This document shows positions 1 through 9,100 of a stretch of DNA of 24,633 bases, one piece after another. The notes beneath the pieces were generated by a model. That model did not search any database and was not told the DNA's origin. It saw only the letters and a program-made list of their open reading frames with translations. Both the position numbers and the translations under genes were made by a program. The first letter of the stretch is position 1. Each line of letters begins with the position of its first letter. The stretch comes from CAZWDO01 sp964632485 [NCBI: uncultured bacterium] (GTDB taxonomy: Bacteria; JAGOEH01): the NCBI GenBank assembly GCA_964632485.1, contig CAZWDO010000001.1, forward strand, positions 91,308 through 115,940, written 5' to 3'.

Positions 1-403
1 TCCATTCGAGCGTCAGCTCCAGCGCCTGGTCAACGGCCCCGTCCACCGGTTGGGGCGTGTGCGGTATCTCCGGCGCCCGATTGACTACCGGCTCATCTTC
101 TGTCGTCAGGCTCCAAACCGGGCCCTGGCTGCTCAGTTCTCCGTCCGTCGCGGTTACCCGCCAGTAATAGGTCGTTCCGTAAGAGAGTCCGCTGCGTTCC
201 AGTCCGGTCGCTGCTTGGTTCGAACTCACGACCGTCACGGGCGGATTGACGGTTCCCCAATACACTGTGTAGCGCAGCGTATCGCCATCTACATCCGCGC
301 AACTCCATTCGAGCGTCAGCTCCAGCGCCTGGTCAACGGCCCCGTCCACCGGTTGGGGTGTGTGCGGAATCTCCGGCGCCCGATTGACTACCGGCTCATC
401 TTC
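1..403 (-). repeat. Tandem 303-bp Fn3-encoding repeat (one full unit plus the start of the next)
   Basis: Bases 304-403 recur at 1-100 with two mismatches that I can see (98 of 100), an exact 303-bp offset that keeps frame. Each unit encodes a 101-aa Fn3 domain beginning EDEPVVNRAPEIPHTPQPVD and ending near VWSLTT. By hand count, bases 1-360 are 228/360 G+C (63%), against 67/180 (37%) for 421-600 in the same gene. More copies probably lie left of the window. Confidence 0.93.
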
Positions 404-3400
404 CAAAGAAATAAAATTTGATATTTGTGATTCCTGCCAATCCCGGCTACAGAGAGTTGCGTAATAATATTCTTGAGAAGAAACAGTCGATGTTTTCATC
501 AATTTCGAGTTTATCGGAATCTCAGTTGAAAAACTCGAATGGCAAAAATGAATACTGACAATCTCATCCTGATCAATAGGATCAAAATTTTTATCCGGGG
601 AGCGGTAAAGGACGCACCAATGATCAGAAGACAAACCACTTGGGGGCGTTATCTGGACAACAATTTGCTGGTCATTACTTGAAATTTTAGCTATAGACGG
701 GGGTTGAGGAGGATTGGAGCTACGATTGCCTACTGGTCTAACCTTGGTTAAGCGTGTAAAAAAAAGAGATCGGGCAGTAGCCCAGTATTGATGATCGCGC
801 CAGGAAGCATAACTATAAAAAGAAAACCCATCAATCCAATCTCCCGTATCCCTGGAACGTGAAACAACAGCAGGATGATTATCCCAGATTCCATTATCAT
901 TGAGGATATAGGAACCAGGGCCCACTGTGAATAAAATTCCCGCATTAATTCCATCCAACAAGTATTGTTGCCAACATGATGGACAGGAACCGCTTAACAT
1001 ATTATAGAATTCATCGCCAGTTTTCCAATGATAATGCATCGGCACGAGTTGCTCGATATGCCCTTCATTAAACCATTTAGCGCCATCCTGGAAGACTGTA
1101 TTATATCCATCCCACCCGGCATCCCAGTTGTATTTTCCCAATACGGTGGTTGATAAGCGAACATGGGGTTTTTCCGACTGAATTGCATCATGTAAATCTG
1201 CAACAAATTGAGTTACTGAAGACCGCCACCATTCCTCCCAGCTTAAAAATCCGGCAGGAATACCGGAATTATACGGATGATCCGTATCCCACAAATAGCG
1301 ATTGGTTGTTGAAAGTTGTTGAAGTTCAAATGCCAATTCTGAGGGAATCACTCCATCCGGTAGTTCGAGATCATACTTTGACATCTCTTTGAGCCGCTTT
1401 TTCAAATAGCTGCTGGTATATTCATTCCAGCGTATATAATCGAGATGGATTCCATCAATATCATAATTTCGAACAATCGACAACGCCAGATTCAATGTGT
1501 AATCTCTAACCGCAGCAAGTCCAGGGGAAAGACATCGGTTGCTGGTCATCGCAGTTCCCTGACGATCGCGGCAAACCCATTCCGGATGTTCATAAGCGGG
1601 AGCTCCAGACCGTAATTCCCCTACAGCAAACGTATTAAACCAGGCATGAAGTTCCATACCACGGGCATGAGCTTGTTCAATTGCATAAGCCAATGGATCG
1701 AAACCCGGATTATTATATCCAACGGAAGCTCCCCAAGGTTCAGGCGAAGAGGGATCGTCATAATATCGCGTACCAGATCGACGGACGTGCCAGAAAATCG
1801 CGTTGAAACCACCGGCTTGTAAACTATCTAAAATTTGCCGGCAGAGTTGTTTATTCTGTTCTACTGTTTTTGAAGAACTGATCAAATCCCAAATAGCAAT
1901 CCATACTGCCCTAAATTCTTCATTTTGACCATCTTGACGTGAAATGGAGGGCCGTTGATGGATTTGAAGGGATAAAACTGCGTAATCCGATTCACTTCCT
2001 CCACTATCCCGCGCTTTCACTCTCACAGAATATGTCCCAGCACCATTCCAGGTTTTAAATTGGGTGCAAAGGGTTCCTGAAGCATAAGGACCCAGCCAGT
2101 CGGATTGTGTTCCGTCTCCCCATTCAAAACGGAAAAATATCGAATCGCCGTTGGGATCGGTTGACTGGGCGGTGAAACGATAACTCACTCCCGGATATCC
2201 ATTACTATAGCCAACCAATTGCGGGGTAAGCGGCGGTAATGGATTTCCGCCTGAAGTGGTTTGAAAACTCCAAACCGGTCCCATTGTTTGGACTAAACCA
2301 TCACTGGCGCTGATTTTCCAATAATAGAGAGTATTAGTTTCCAACCCGGTTAAAGAATACGTAGTTTGAACTGATCCGTTTTGCAGGATTGGAGGAGTGG
2401 CGGCAGTGCCGAAATAAATAGCATACGTCAAAGGATTTCCATCCGGATCGCTGGAGCTCCAACTGAGAGTGGGATTCAAGGAAATTTGATTACTTCCATT
2501 AGTCGGGAAAATGCAAGTTGGGACTGTTGGCGGGCGATTGTCTTGAGTAGAAGATTCGATTGTCTGCCAGGCAGCGATTCCGTTATTGGTTATCAACTGA
2601 TAAAATGTGATCGTATTATCACTATTGATATGCCATGCAATATCCCCCGTTACATTAGAGTTAGCTTCATACGTCGTATTCAATGATACGGATTCATATA
2701 ATTCGGGTTGAGTTTTTGAATTTGTAATATTATAAAGCTGAAATTTTAATCCATCCGCTTCTGATGATATCGCCGTAACAGCTAAAAACTCAAGAGTGGT
2801 GGAAAAAGCGTAACTCAATGCATTCCAAGCAGAAGAGATGGAACCAGCGTTCACAATACTGGTCACCGTGCCGCTGGATTCAACGAGTTTAATCGTACTA
2901 TTCGCTCCATTGATCCACAGAGGAGCGCTTAATCCGGCTTGAGTGGGGCAAATCGCGCCCCTGGCATTATTCGCTTCGACTGTAATAGCATCATAAGCGC
3001 TAAAAACTTGTCCATCAAGGGTCGTAAACCGATACAGTTGCGTATTGCCACTTGACCCACTTACATAAATTATCGTTTGTGTTCCGCTGCCGGCAATTCC
3101 CATGGCATCACCCACTCGACCCGAAACATCACCGAGAAAGGCGACTGTTGGTTGAGTATTTTCATCACTCCAACGATAGAGCTTAAAACCGGTACCGGAA
3201 GTCGTAAGATTGCACGCATAAACAACTCCGGCTTCATCAACCCGGATCATATTAAAAGCATACGTTCCACCACTAACACCCGTCATATTTAACGAAGCAA
3301 TCTGGGACCCGTCATCGGGATTAATCACGAATATTCCGGGTTGAGTGCGGGATGCGACCAGAAGATGCCCGCTTGCTACATTATAAGCCAGGCTACGAGT

Positions 3401-3628
3401 GGCATGATCATTGGCCAACCAATCATAGTCGCCCCGATGCTTTTCCCATAATAAAACCAGATTTGATTCTCGGGCAGGAGTCGTTTGTGTTGAATTCTTT
3501 AATGAATCACTCCCTGCAGAGTTCGTATTGTTTACATGTTGCCCAGCGCAGGCCGTATCGGATTGAGGGTAAATAGTGGATAGCCAAGTCACCACGATTA
3601 ATGCTATAGTAAAAATTTTCAGCGTCAT
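1..3628 (-). CDS. Secreted multidomain GHL10 glycoside hydrolase with beta-propeller, Fn3 and PKD modules; C-terminus cut by window edge
   Basis: The frame is open from an ATG at 3628 to the left edge without a stop (1209 codons plus one base), so the C-terminus is missing. An AAGGAG ribosome site (3638-3643) lies 9 nt upstream. Residues 1 to about 24 are a signal peptide. Residues ~53-357 are a repetitive beta-rich region resembling DUF4623-type propellers. About 363-457 is an Fn3 domain opening with NRPP and ~460-555 a PKD-like domain with WGDG. About 570-950 is the GHL10 (PF02638) TIM barrel, with RAVW at 573 and the core motif DIDGIHLDYIRW at 723-734. A linking Fn3-like segment follows (~960-1075), then near-identical 101-aa Fn3 units from residue 1076. 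GHL10 enzymes act on peptidoglycan glycans (E. coli DigH) or other glycans; the substrate here is unknown. It is a paralogue of the enzyme at 11123-14326. The repeat part is much more GC-rich than the rest. Confidence 0.93.
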   Translation of the reverse strand, partial: MTLKIFTIALIVVTWLSTIYPQSDTACAGQHVNNTNSAGSDSLKNSTQTTPARESNLVLLWEKHRGDYDWLANDHATRSLAYNVASGHLLVASRTQPGIFVINPDDGSQIASLNMTGVSGGTYAFNMIRVDEAGVVYACNLTTSGTGFKLYRWSDENTQPTVAFLGDVSGRVGDAMGIAGSGTQTIIYVSGSSGNTQLYRFTTLDGQVFSAYDAITVEANNARGAICPTQAGLSAPLWINGANSTIKLVESSGTVTSIVNAGSISSAWNALSYAFSTTLEFLAVTAISSEADGLKFQLYNITNSKTQPELYESVSLNTTYEANSNVTGDIAWHINSDNTITFYQLITNNGIAAWQTIESSTQDNRPPTVPTCIFPTNGSNQISLNPTLSWSSSDPDGNPLTYAIYFGTAATPPILQNGSVQTTYSLTGLETNTLYYWKISASDGLVQTMGPVWSFQTTSGGNPLPPLTPQLVGYSNGYPGVSYRFTAQSTDPNGDSIFFRFEWGDGTQSDWLGPYASGTLCTQFKTWNGAGTYSVRVKARDSGGSESDYAVLSLQIHQRPSISRQDGQNEEFRAVWIAIWDLISSSKTVEQNKQLCRQILDSLQAGGFNAIFWHVRRSGTRYYDDPSSPEPWGASVGYNNPGFDPLAYAIEQAHARGMELHAWFNTFAVGELRSGAPAYEHPEWVCRDRQGTAMTSNRCLSPGLAAVRDYTLNLALSIVRNYDIDGIHLDYIRWNEYTSSYLKKRLKEMSKYDLELPDGVIPSELAFELQQLSTTNRYLWDTDHPYNSGIPAGFLSWEEWWRSSVTQFVADLHDAIQSEKPHVRLSTTVLGKYNWDAGWDGYNTVFQDGAKWFNEGHIEQLVPMHYHWKTGDEFYNMLSGSCPSCWQQYLLDGINAGILFTVGPGSYILNDNGIWDNHPAVVSRSRDTGDWIDGFSFYSYASWRDHQYWATARSLFFTRLTKVRPVGNRSSNPPQPPSIAKISSNDQQIVVQITPPSGLSSDHWCVLYRSPDKNFDPIDQDEIVSIHFCHSSFSTEIPINSKLMKTSTVSSQEYYYATLCSRDWQESQISNFISLEDEPVVNRAPEIPHTPQPVDGAVDQALELTLEWSCADVDGDTLRYTVYWGTVNPPVTVVSSNQAATGLERSGLSYGTTYYWRVTATDGELSSQGPVWSLTTEDEPVVNRAPEIPHTPQPVDGAVDQALELTLEW

Positions 3629-3637
3629 AGATATATA

Positions 3638-3643
3638 CTCCTT
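3638..3643 (-). promoter_or_regulatory. Ribosome binding site fixing the GHL10 start
   Basis: AAGGAG on the minus strand, 9 nt before the ATG at 3628. No competing start codon has a comparable site. Confidence 0.75.
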
Positions 3644-3654
3644 AATAATAGCTA

Positions 3655-3693
3655 ATTATGCAAATAATTAATTCATCCAAGTCGGTTTGTCAA
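3655..3693 (-). promoter_or_regulatory. Candidate promoter of the GHL10 gene
   Basis: Read on the minus strand, a perfect TTGACA lies at 3688-3693. The -10 is poor: AATTAT at 3664-3669 after 18 bp, or CATAAT at 3655-3660, which is too far away. The position just upstream of the gene supports it; the -10 assignment is uncertain. Confidence 0.4.
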
Positions 3694-3749
3694 GTGAAAT
3701 CTTTATACTTAACTCAATAATTATATTATTCTGGTGAGTAAAAAAGTTA

Positions 3750-3778
3750 TTGACAAACAGAGACTTTTTTTTTATACT
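3750..3778 (+). promoter_or_regulatory. Strong sigma70-type promoter of the plus-strand operon
   Basis: TTGACA (3750-3755), a 17-bp spacer and TATACT (3773-3778). Transcription would begin near 3785, giving a leader of about 20 nt before the ATG at 3805. It is divergent from the GHL10 promoter, so the two units share about 175 bp of control DNA. Confidence 0.75.
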
Positions 3779-3804
3779 TATTTAAATGTAAAACCGGAAA
3801 ATTG

Positions 3805-5841
3805 ATGAAACAAAAATATAATATTACACTTTTAATTGTTGAAGACGACCAGATAATACTAAATATGATCGTAGAAGTCCTCAAAGATTCAGTTAAAATG
3901 ATTGATACAGCCGAAGATGGCCGGGAGGGATTGTGTAAATTCCATTCATTGAATCCGGACATTATGCTTAGCGATATTACAATGCCGAATTTAGACGGGA
4001 TCAGCATGATCCAGGAGATTCGAAAAGTATCTCCGAATATTCCGATTGTAATCATGTCTTCCCATAAAGATACAAGCTGGTTTATTAAAGCCATTGAATT
4101 GGGCGTTGATAAATTTTTATTGAAGCCCCTGCAATTTGAAACCTTGAAAGATGTTCTACATAAACTTAGCCAGCAAATTGAAACTAACCGTACGCTGTTA
4201 GCTAAAGAAAAAATACTTAACGATTATAAAAATGCCCTGGATGCTTCAGCATTGATTCTGAAATTCGATGAAAAGGGGAAAATTACATATTGCAATGAAA
4301 TGCTTTCGCGTGTCTCTGAATATGAACCTGATGAAATTATCGGAAAACCATTCAATTTTTTACATCAAGAAACCACTTCCAGGTCAACATCCGATCAAAT
4401 CTGGGAAGCATTACATAAAGGGGAGAAATGGAAGGGAATACTTGAATGCAAAAAAAAGAATCATCAAATTTTTTTTGTGGAGATGATGATTGTACCCATC
4501 AGCGATATCCATAATAGCATCACCGAATTTATAGCCATTCAAACCGAGATTACCGATCAGATATTTAAAGATCACCTGATCGACCAGCTCTATACGGACC
4601 ATTTAACTCATTTAGGCAATCGCCCGAAACTCACTAAAGAGATCGTAGAAAATCCCGATGCCACACTGGTGCTCATCAATATGGATTCTTTCAAAGAAGT
4701 TAATAATTTTTATGGTAATAAAGTTGGCGACCAACTACTTATCGTCATTGGCGAACAATTGAAACAGCTTACCCCCAATAAAACCTTTCAAATTTACAAA
4801 CTGCAAGCTGATGAATTTGCCATACTCATTCCAGACCCAATTTCGGACCAGGAATTAACGGAGCTTATCGAGTTAATTCAATTTGAAATCAGCCATAAAC
4901 TGCAGATTGTTGATGAAAACCAGATACAGATTACCTGTACTCTTGGAATTGCGGGAGTATCTACAGCCAACATAGAGACATCGTCCTATCATGACCTGAT
5001 CAGCCGGGCTGATATGGCTTTAAAAGCGGCTAAACGCCAATTCAAACCCTATCTTTTTTTTGATGATTCGATCAGTATACCCCTCGAATATGAGCGGAAT
5101 GTCACCTGGACTAAAAAACTCAGAGAAGCCATTTTTAATAACCGTATTATCGCTTATTACCAGCCGATATATAATAACCAGTCCCGGAAAATTGAAAAAT
5201 TTGAGTGTTTAGTCCGCTATCTGGAAACTGATAATACAGTAATTGGCCCTTACGCATTTTTGCACATTGCCAAAAAATCTAAGCTTTATTCCAAATTGAC
5301 GCGAACAGTCATGAACCAAGCGTTCAATGTATTCGCCGACCTACCCTACGAATTTTCGATCAATCTATCGCTGGATGATATTGTCAATCAACAGACAAAA
5401 ACTGCGATTTACAATAAACTCATGGATTATCCTCAAATCGCTTCCCGGGTTGTGTTTGAGATCCTCGAGTCGGAAGGAATCGAGAAATACGATGAGGTCA
5501 TCGATTTTATCCGCATTTTAAAGAAATCAAACTGCAAAATCGCTATTGATGATTTTGGAAGCGGCTATTCCAATTTTGAACATATTTTACGCCTGCAAGT
5601 CGATTATATCAAAATTGATGCTTCATTAGTCAGAAAATGCGACCAGGATTATTATTCACAAATTATATTAGAAAACATTGTCAATTTTTCGCAAAAGCTT
5701 AACATTAAGACAATTGCTGAATTTGTTCATTCCCAATCAGTTTTTAAAAAAATTAACGAGTTGGGCATTAACTATTCACAGGGATTTTTCATTGGTGAAC
5801 CACGGGGAGAAATTTTCGAATTCCCTCAAAATCACCTTTGA
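3805..5841 (+). CDS. Response regulator with PAS, degenerate GGDEF and EAL domains (probable c-di-GMP phosphodiesterase)
   Basis: This is a 678-aa cytoplasmic protein. The receiver domain (~7-120) has acidic E13-D14-D15, phospho-acceptor D57 in LSDITMP, S85 and K107. A PAS/PAC domain spans ~142-253. The GGDEF domain (~262-420) keeps D294 and GD at 308-309, but its signature reads QADEF at 334-338, and no RxxD inhibitory site precedes it. Cyclase activity is therefore unlikely. The EAL domain (~434-670) keeps E467 (ECL), N520, E552, DD at 582-583 in DDFGSGYSN, K603, E639 and Q659, so c-di-GMP hydrolysis is expected. The degenerate GGDEF may act as a GTP-sensing regulator, as in some composite proteins. 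A TTG lies directly before the ATG at 3805; I prefer the ATG. It is first in a five-gene operon. No histidine kinase is visible in the window. Confidence 0.95.
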   Translation: MKQKYNITLLIVEDDQIILNMIVEVLKDSVKMIDTAEDGREGLCKFHSLNPDIMLSDITMPNLDGISMIQEIRKVSPNIPIVIMSSHKDTSWFIKAIELGVDKFLLKPLQFETLKDVLHKLSQQIETNRTLLAKEKILNDYKNALDASALILKFDEKGKITYCNEMLSRVSEYEPDEIIGKPFNFLHQETTSRSTSDQIWEALHKGEKWKGILECKKKNHQIFFVEMMIVPISDIHNSITEFIAIQTEITDQIFKDHLIDQLYTDHLTHLGNRPKLTKEIVENPDATLVLINMDSFKEVNNFYGNKVGDQLLIVIGEQLKQLTPNKTFQIYKLQADEFAILIPDPISDQELTELIELIQFEISHKLQIVDENQIQITCTLGIAGVSTANIETSSYHDLISRADMALKAAKRQFKPYLFFDDSISIPLEYERNVTWTKKLREAIFNNRIIAYYQPIYNNQSRKIEKFECLVRYLETDNTVIGPYAFLHIAKKSKLYSKLTRTVMNQAFNVFADLPYEFSINLSLDDIVNQQTKTAIYNKLMDYPQIASRVVFEILESEGIEKYDEVIDFIRILKKSNCKIAIDDFGSGYSNFEHILRLQVDYIKIDASLVRKCDQDYYSQIILENIVNFSQKLNIKTIAEFVHSQSVFKKINELGINYSQGFFIGEPRGEIFEFPQNHL

Positions 5842-5894
5842 CCCACGCAAATCCCAATGAGTAGATTTTTCGCTCATATCCAAGGATTAGCCGA

Positions 5895-7808
5895 ATGGAT
5901 TTTTTTTTAAAAAATAGACTAAAAGTCAATTTTTTTTGGAATATTATTTCTTTTTCATTATATATCAATTTAGTTTACTCTGGCAATTATACTGCAAACA
6001 CTTTTTCCATTGCGTGGTTGAGTGATACACATGTAGGTTCCAATACGGGCGAGGAGGATTTAAGAAAAGCGATCGCCACAATCCAGCAGATGCCCTTAAT
6101 CAAACAGGTGATTGTCAGTGGCGATATCAGCCAAATGGACATCAAAGACAATCTTTTGTGCGCAAAAAAAATTTTAGACGAACTCTCCATACCGTATGCC
6201 ATCATTCCAGGCAATCATGACTTGAAGTGGTCAGCTTCGGGCGGGCAGAAATTCATTGATCTCTGGGGAGATGATAAATTTTCATTGAATTTTGCGGGAA
6301 TCCAATGGATTGGATTAGCGCAGGGCCCTGTGATGAGAATGGGCCCGGGATGTTTTAATCCCCGGGATATCGATTGGTTGAGAACCACTTTAGAGCCATT
6401 GAGAAAATCGCAAATTCCCATATTTTTTGTGACTCATTACCCCATGGATAGTAGCGTCTGTAATTACCGTCCAGTTCTTGATCTTCTGAAGGAATGCAAT
6501 GTCCAGTTTATTTTACATGGCCATGAACATCGATTAGAAATAACAAATTATGATGGAATCACCGCAATTATGGCGCCCGCTAATATCAGAGACGATAGCC
6601 CTAAGGGCCAGTTTATGGTTATAAAAATTATACCAGATTCACTTCTACTTTTTGAGCATCCTCATGGCAATACCGTGGGCGTTTGCCGAGCGCGCCTGGC
6701 GCGCCGATCTCCTACCGGAAACACTCCCGATTTAGCGCCACACGACCAGGATATCCGATTCGATCCGGAGCTTACTAATATAATATGGCGCCACGATTAC
6801 CACGACTTGCTGCTTTCCCCTCCCGCTGTGGATAAAACCACTTTATATTGCGCGTTATATAGCGGACGAGTTGAAGCCCGTTCCCTCGAAAAGGGCCAAC
6901 TACTTTGGCATTATTCCCTTGACGAAACAATTACAGCCTCTCCAACACTTTACGATTCATTATTGATCATCGGCACGGATCGCCATCACCTTTTCATATT
7001 CAATAATCAAACAGGCAGACTTCTAAGAAAAATTAATCTCCCCGGGCCTCTGCTGGCTACTCCCTTGATAGAGTATTCAATTGCATATTGCCCCATCAGC
7101 GAACAAGGAGTTTTAGCCTGGGATATAAAAAACAATCGACAGCTATGGTTTGCCGATGATATTCGGGGATATTGCGAAACACAACCCATAATTTATCGTG
7201 ACTTGATATTATGCGGCGCCTGGGATGAGAACTTTTATGCATTTGCTAAAAGTACAGGGGAAAAAGTCTGGACCTGGCATGATCATCGCCCGGGGCTCCT
7301 CTATTCCCCCGGAGCTTGTCAGCCGGTTATCACGCAAGATATTCTATTCCTGGTTACTCCGGATCGATTCCTCTCGGCCATTCAACCGAAAACCGGGAAA
7401 ACGTTATGGCGATCCAACCAACTGAAAGTCAGGGAGTCCTTAGGGTATTGCCCAATGACATCCACCATATATGTAAAATGTATGACCGATACGCTGGCAG
7501 CCATAGAACCTTCAGCGGATTCATTAATCATCCATTGGATTTCGGACCAAAAATTTGGTTACGATATCAATCCGGCATCCCCCGTAGCAAACGGTCATCT
7601 TGTTTTCATCCCAACCCAAAAAGGTGAACTATTGATTCTTGATCAGCAAAATGGAAAACGCGTAACCCAAATTAAATTAGGGCAATGTCAACTCAACCTT
7701 CCAGTATTTTGTTCTGATAACCGTGTTATTCTATCAGCAATGGATGGGAAACTGGCAGTAATACGTTATAAAGCAAATCTTAATGAAAGGATTCTCAATG
7801 AAAACTAA
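5895..7808 (+). CDS. Secreted calcineurin-like metallophosphoesterase fused to a PQQ-like beta-propeller
   Basis: This is a 637-aa protein with an N-terminal hydrophobic segment (~11-29) that suggests export. The metallophosphoesterase domain (~36-255) has all family motifs: D44-x-H46 in SDTHVG, G76-D77, G106-NHD, H181 in THYP, and H208-GHEH. A dinuclear metal site is thus intact; the phosphoester substrate is not predictable. Residues ~293-627 form repeated PQQ-like blades (for example GRVEARSLEKGQLLWHY, GEKVWTW, GKTLWRS), a binding or structural propeller. The AAGGA site at 5882-5886 supports the ATG. The gene begins 53 nt after the phosphodiesterase and overlaps the porin gene by 11 nt. 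Codons 2-7 contain a T9-A6 tract. Confidence 0.92.
   Translation: MDFFLKNRLKVNFFWNIISFSLYINLVYSGNYTANTFSIAWLSDTHVGSNTGEEDLRKAIATIQQMPLIKQVIVSGDISQMDIKDNLLCAKKILDELSIPYAIIPGNHDLKWSASGGQKFIDLWGDDKFSLNFAGIQWIGLAQGPVMRMGPGCFNPRDIDWLRTTLEPLRKSQIPIFFVTHYPMDSSVCNYRPVLDLLKECNVQFILHGHEHRLEITNYDGITAIMAPANIRDDSPKGQFMVIKIIPDSLLLFEHPHGNTVGVCRARLARRSPTGNTPDLAPHDQDIRFDPELTNIIWRHDYHDLLLSPPAVDKTTLYCALYSGRVEARSLEKGQLLWHYSLDETITASPTLYDSLLIIGTDRHHLFIFNNQTGRLLRKINLPGPLLATPLIEYSIAYCPISEQGVLAWDIKNNRQLWFADDIRGYCETQPIIYRDLILCGAWDENFYAFAKSTGEKVWTWHDHRPGLLYSPGACQPVITQDILFLVTPDRFLSAIQPKTGKTLWRSNQLKVRESLGYCPMTSTIYVKCMTDTLAAIEPSADSLIIHWISDQKFGYDINPASPVANGHLVFIPTQKGELLILDQQNGKRVTQIKLGQCQLNLPVFCSDNRVILSAMDGKLAVIRYKANLNERILNEN
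7786..7791 (+). promoter_or_regulatory. Ribosome binding site choosing the porin start
   Basis: AAAGGA lies 6 nt before the ATG at 7798. The upstream in-frame ATG at 7783 has no such site and would spoil the signal peptide's N-region, so 7798 is preferred. Confidence 0.7.
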
Positions 7809-9084
7809 AAGTTTATGCCTGATCTGGCTCGTTCTTTTTACCACAAGCGCTTATTCTTATCAATGGGGAAAATTGAGTTTTTCTCTTCAGGAGCGGTATC
7901 GTATAGTAATGTGGGATAACACGGTTAGCCTTGACGAAGGCGCAGCCGACGTGTCAGCGTTTACCCGCCACCGCACTAATCTCTGTTTCGGATATCAACC
8001 CATGCAAAACATAGAAATCGCACTACAATTCACCAATGAATTTCGCAAATATATTTCTCCTAAAAACCGCGCATTTACCATTCATGAATGGGTGATTGAT
8101 CAGCTCTATGTGAAAATGAACAAACCCGGAAATTTACCGTTCAATGTAACCTTAGGAAGGCAAAATATAATCCTGGGTGAAGGGTTCGTTGTCATTGAGG
8201 GAAATCCCCTCGACGGCTCGCGCACCATCTATTTCAACGCCGCCCGATTCGATATTATTCCCAACGATCAACATCAATTGACCCTGGCCATTGTTTATAA
8301 CCAGGCGATAGACAGTTTATTACCAATTATTATGGACCAGGACCAGGCGCTCTCCGATCAGGATGAAACCGGAGCCATTGCTTATTACCAAGGCAAATTT
8401 AATGGGCAGACAGCCGAGGCCTATTATATTATGAAACAGAACAAGGAGATGAACAGCCGACCTGAACAAACCCTGCATACCATTGGCGCCCGCGGATTAT
8501 TTAATTTACTGGATAAAAAACTGAGCGCTCAAGGAGAATTTGCCCTGCAATTCGGCAAACAAGCCGAAACAGACCGTAGCGGGTGGGGTGGAAATTTCTA
8601 TGTCAAATATACTCTTCCCAGCAAAGAGCTGACTTTTTTAGATTACTTTAAACTCGGCTCCGTAATGTTGAGCGGGGATGATGCAGATACCGGTGATAAA
8701 ATTGAAGGATGGGATCCGCTGTTTGCCCGTTTTCCAAAATGGAGCGAATCCTATATTTATACTCAGATCAAAGAGTGTGGCGTGGCTAACTGGACAAATT
8801 TTCAATCTTTCTACGCCCACCTCTCCCTCAGATTCAGTAACGATATTACATGGTTATGGGGATATCAACTACTCGGCGCGTTTGAAAAAATGCCGGTTAT
8901 TGCCGGATTCAACGGCAGTGGGACGAAACGCGGCACATTGATTCAAACTAATCTGGAATACAAAATGAATCAATATCTGAGTATGCATGCTATCTGGGAA
9001 CATTTCAACCCCGACGATTATTATTTTGCTGAAGCCAATGCAGCAACCTGGATTCGCTTTCAACTATTGCTGAATCTTAAGTAG
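7798..9084 (+). CDS. Alginate-export-family outer-membrane porin
   Basis: This is a 428-aa protein with a clear signal peptide ([20 protein letters not shown], cleavage near residue 20). The rest is rich in alternating amphipathic strands. It carries patterns typical of the alginate_exp family (PF13372): RHRTN near the N-terminus, [26 protein letters not shown], then LSGDD...[14 protein letters not shown]. Such proteins are beta-barrels in the outer membrane. The family is named for AlgE but covers many porins of unknown cargo, so alginate should not be assumed; no alginate genes are present here. The start overlaps the phosphoesterase gene by 11 nt, which indicates translational coupling. 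The chemoreceptor gene follows after 16 nt. Confidence 0.85.
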   Translation: MKTKSLCLIWLVLFTTSAYSYQWGKLSFSLQERYRIVMWDNTVSLDEGAADVSAFTRHRTNLCFGYQPMQNIEIALQFTNEFRKYISPKNRAFTIHEWVIDQLYVKMNKPGNLPFNVTLGRQNIILGEGFVVIEGNPLDGSRTIYFNAARFDIIPNDQHQLTLAIVYNQAIDSLLPIIMDQDQALSDQDETGAIAYYQGKFNGQTAEAYYIMKQNKEMNSRPEQTLHTIGARGLFNLLDKKLSAQGEFALQFGKQAETDRSGWGGNFYVKYTLPSKELTFLDYFKLGSVMLSGDDADTGDKIEGWDPLFARFPKWSESYIYTQIKECGVANWTNFQSFYAHLSLRFSNDITWLWGYQLLGAFEKMPVIAGFNGSGTKRGTLIQTNLEYKMNQYLSMHAIWEHFNPDDYYFAEANAATWIRFQLLLNLK

Positions 9085-9100
9085 AAATGGAAACGAAACA

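Noticed and set aside
1-403. Tandem repeat as a CRISPR or intergenic repeat array
   Set aside because: The 303-bp period preserves reading frame and encodes Fn3 domains; there are no short repeats with spacers.
50-421. Plus-strand open frame of 123 codons at the left edge
   Set aside because: It is the antisense shadow of the GC-rich Fn3 repeat; the minus frame is continuous with the GHL10 protein and shows clear domain sequence.
748-1812. Short minus-strand frames in the GHL10 region
   Set aside because: They are out-of-frame overlaps of the long minus-strand gene, which stays open to the window edge.
5842-5894. Promoter or terminator between the phosphodiesterase and phosphoesterase genes
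   Set aside because: Only a 5-bp ATGAG/CTCAT pair is present and no promoter hexamers; read-through as an operon is more likely.
7798-9084. Porin as evidence of alginate synthesis or export
   Set aside because: The family name is historical and no alginate biosynthetic genes are present.
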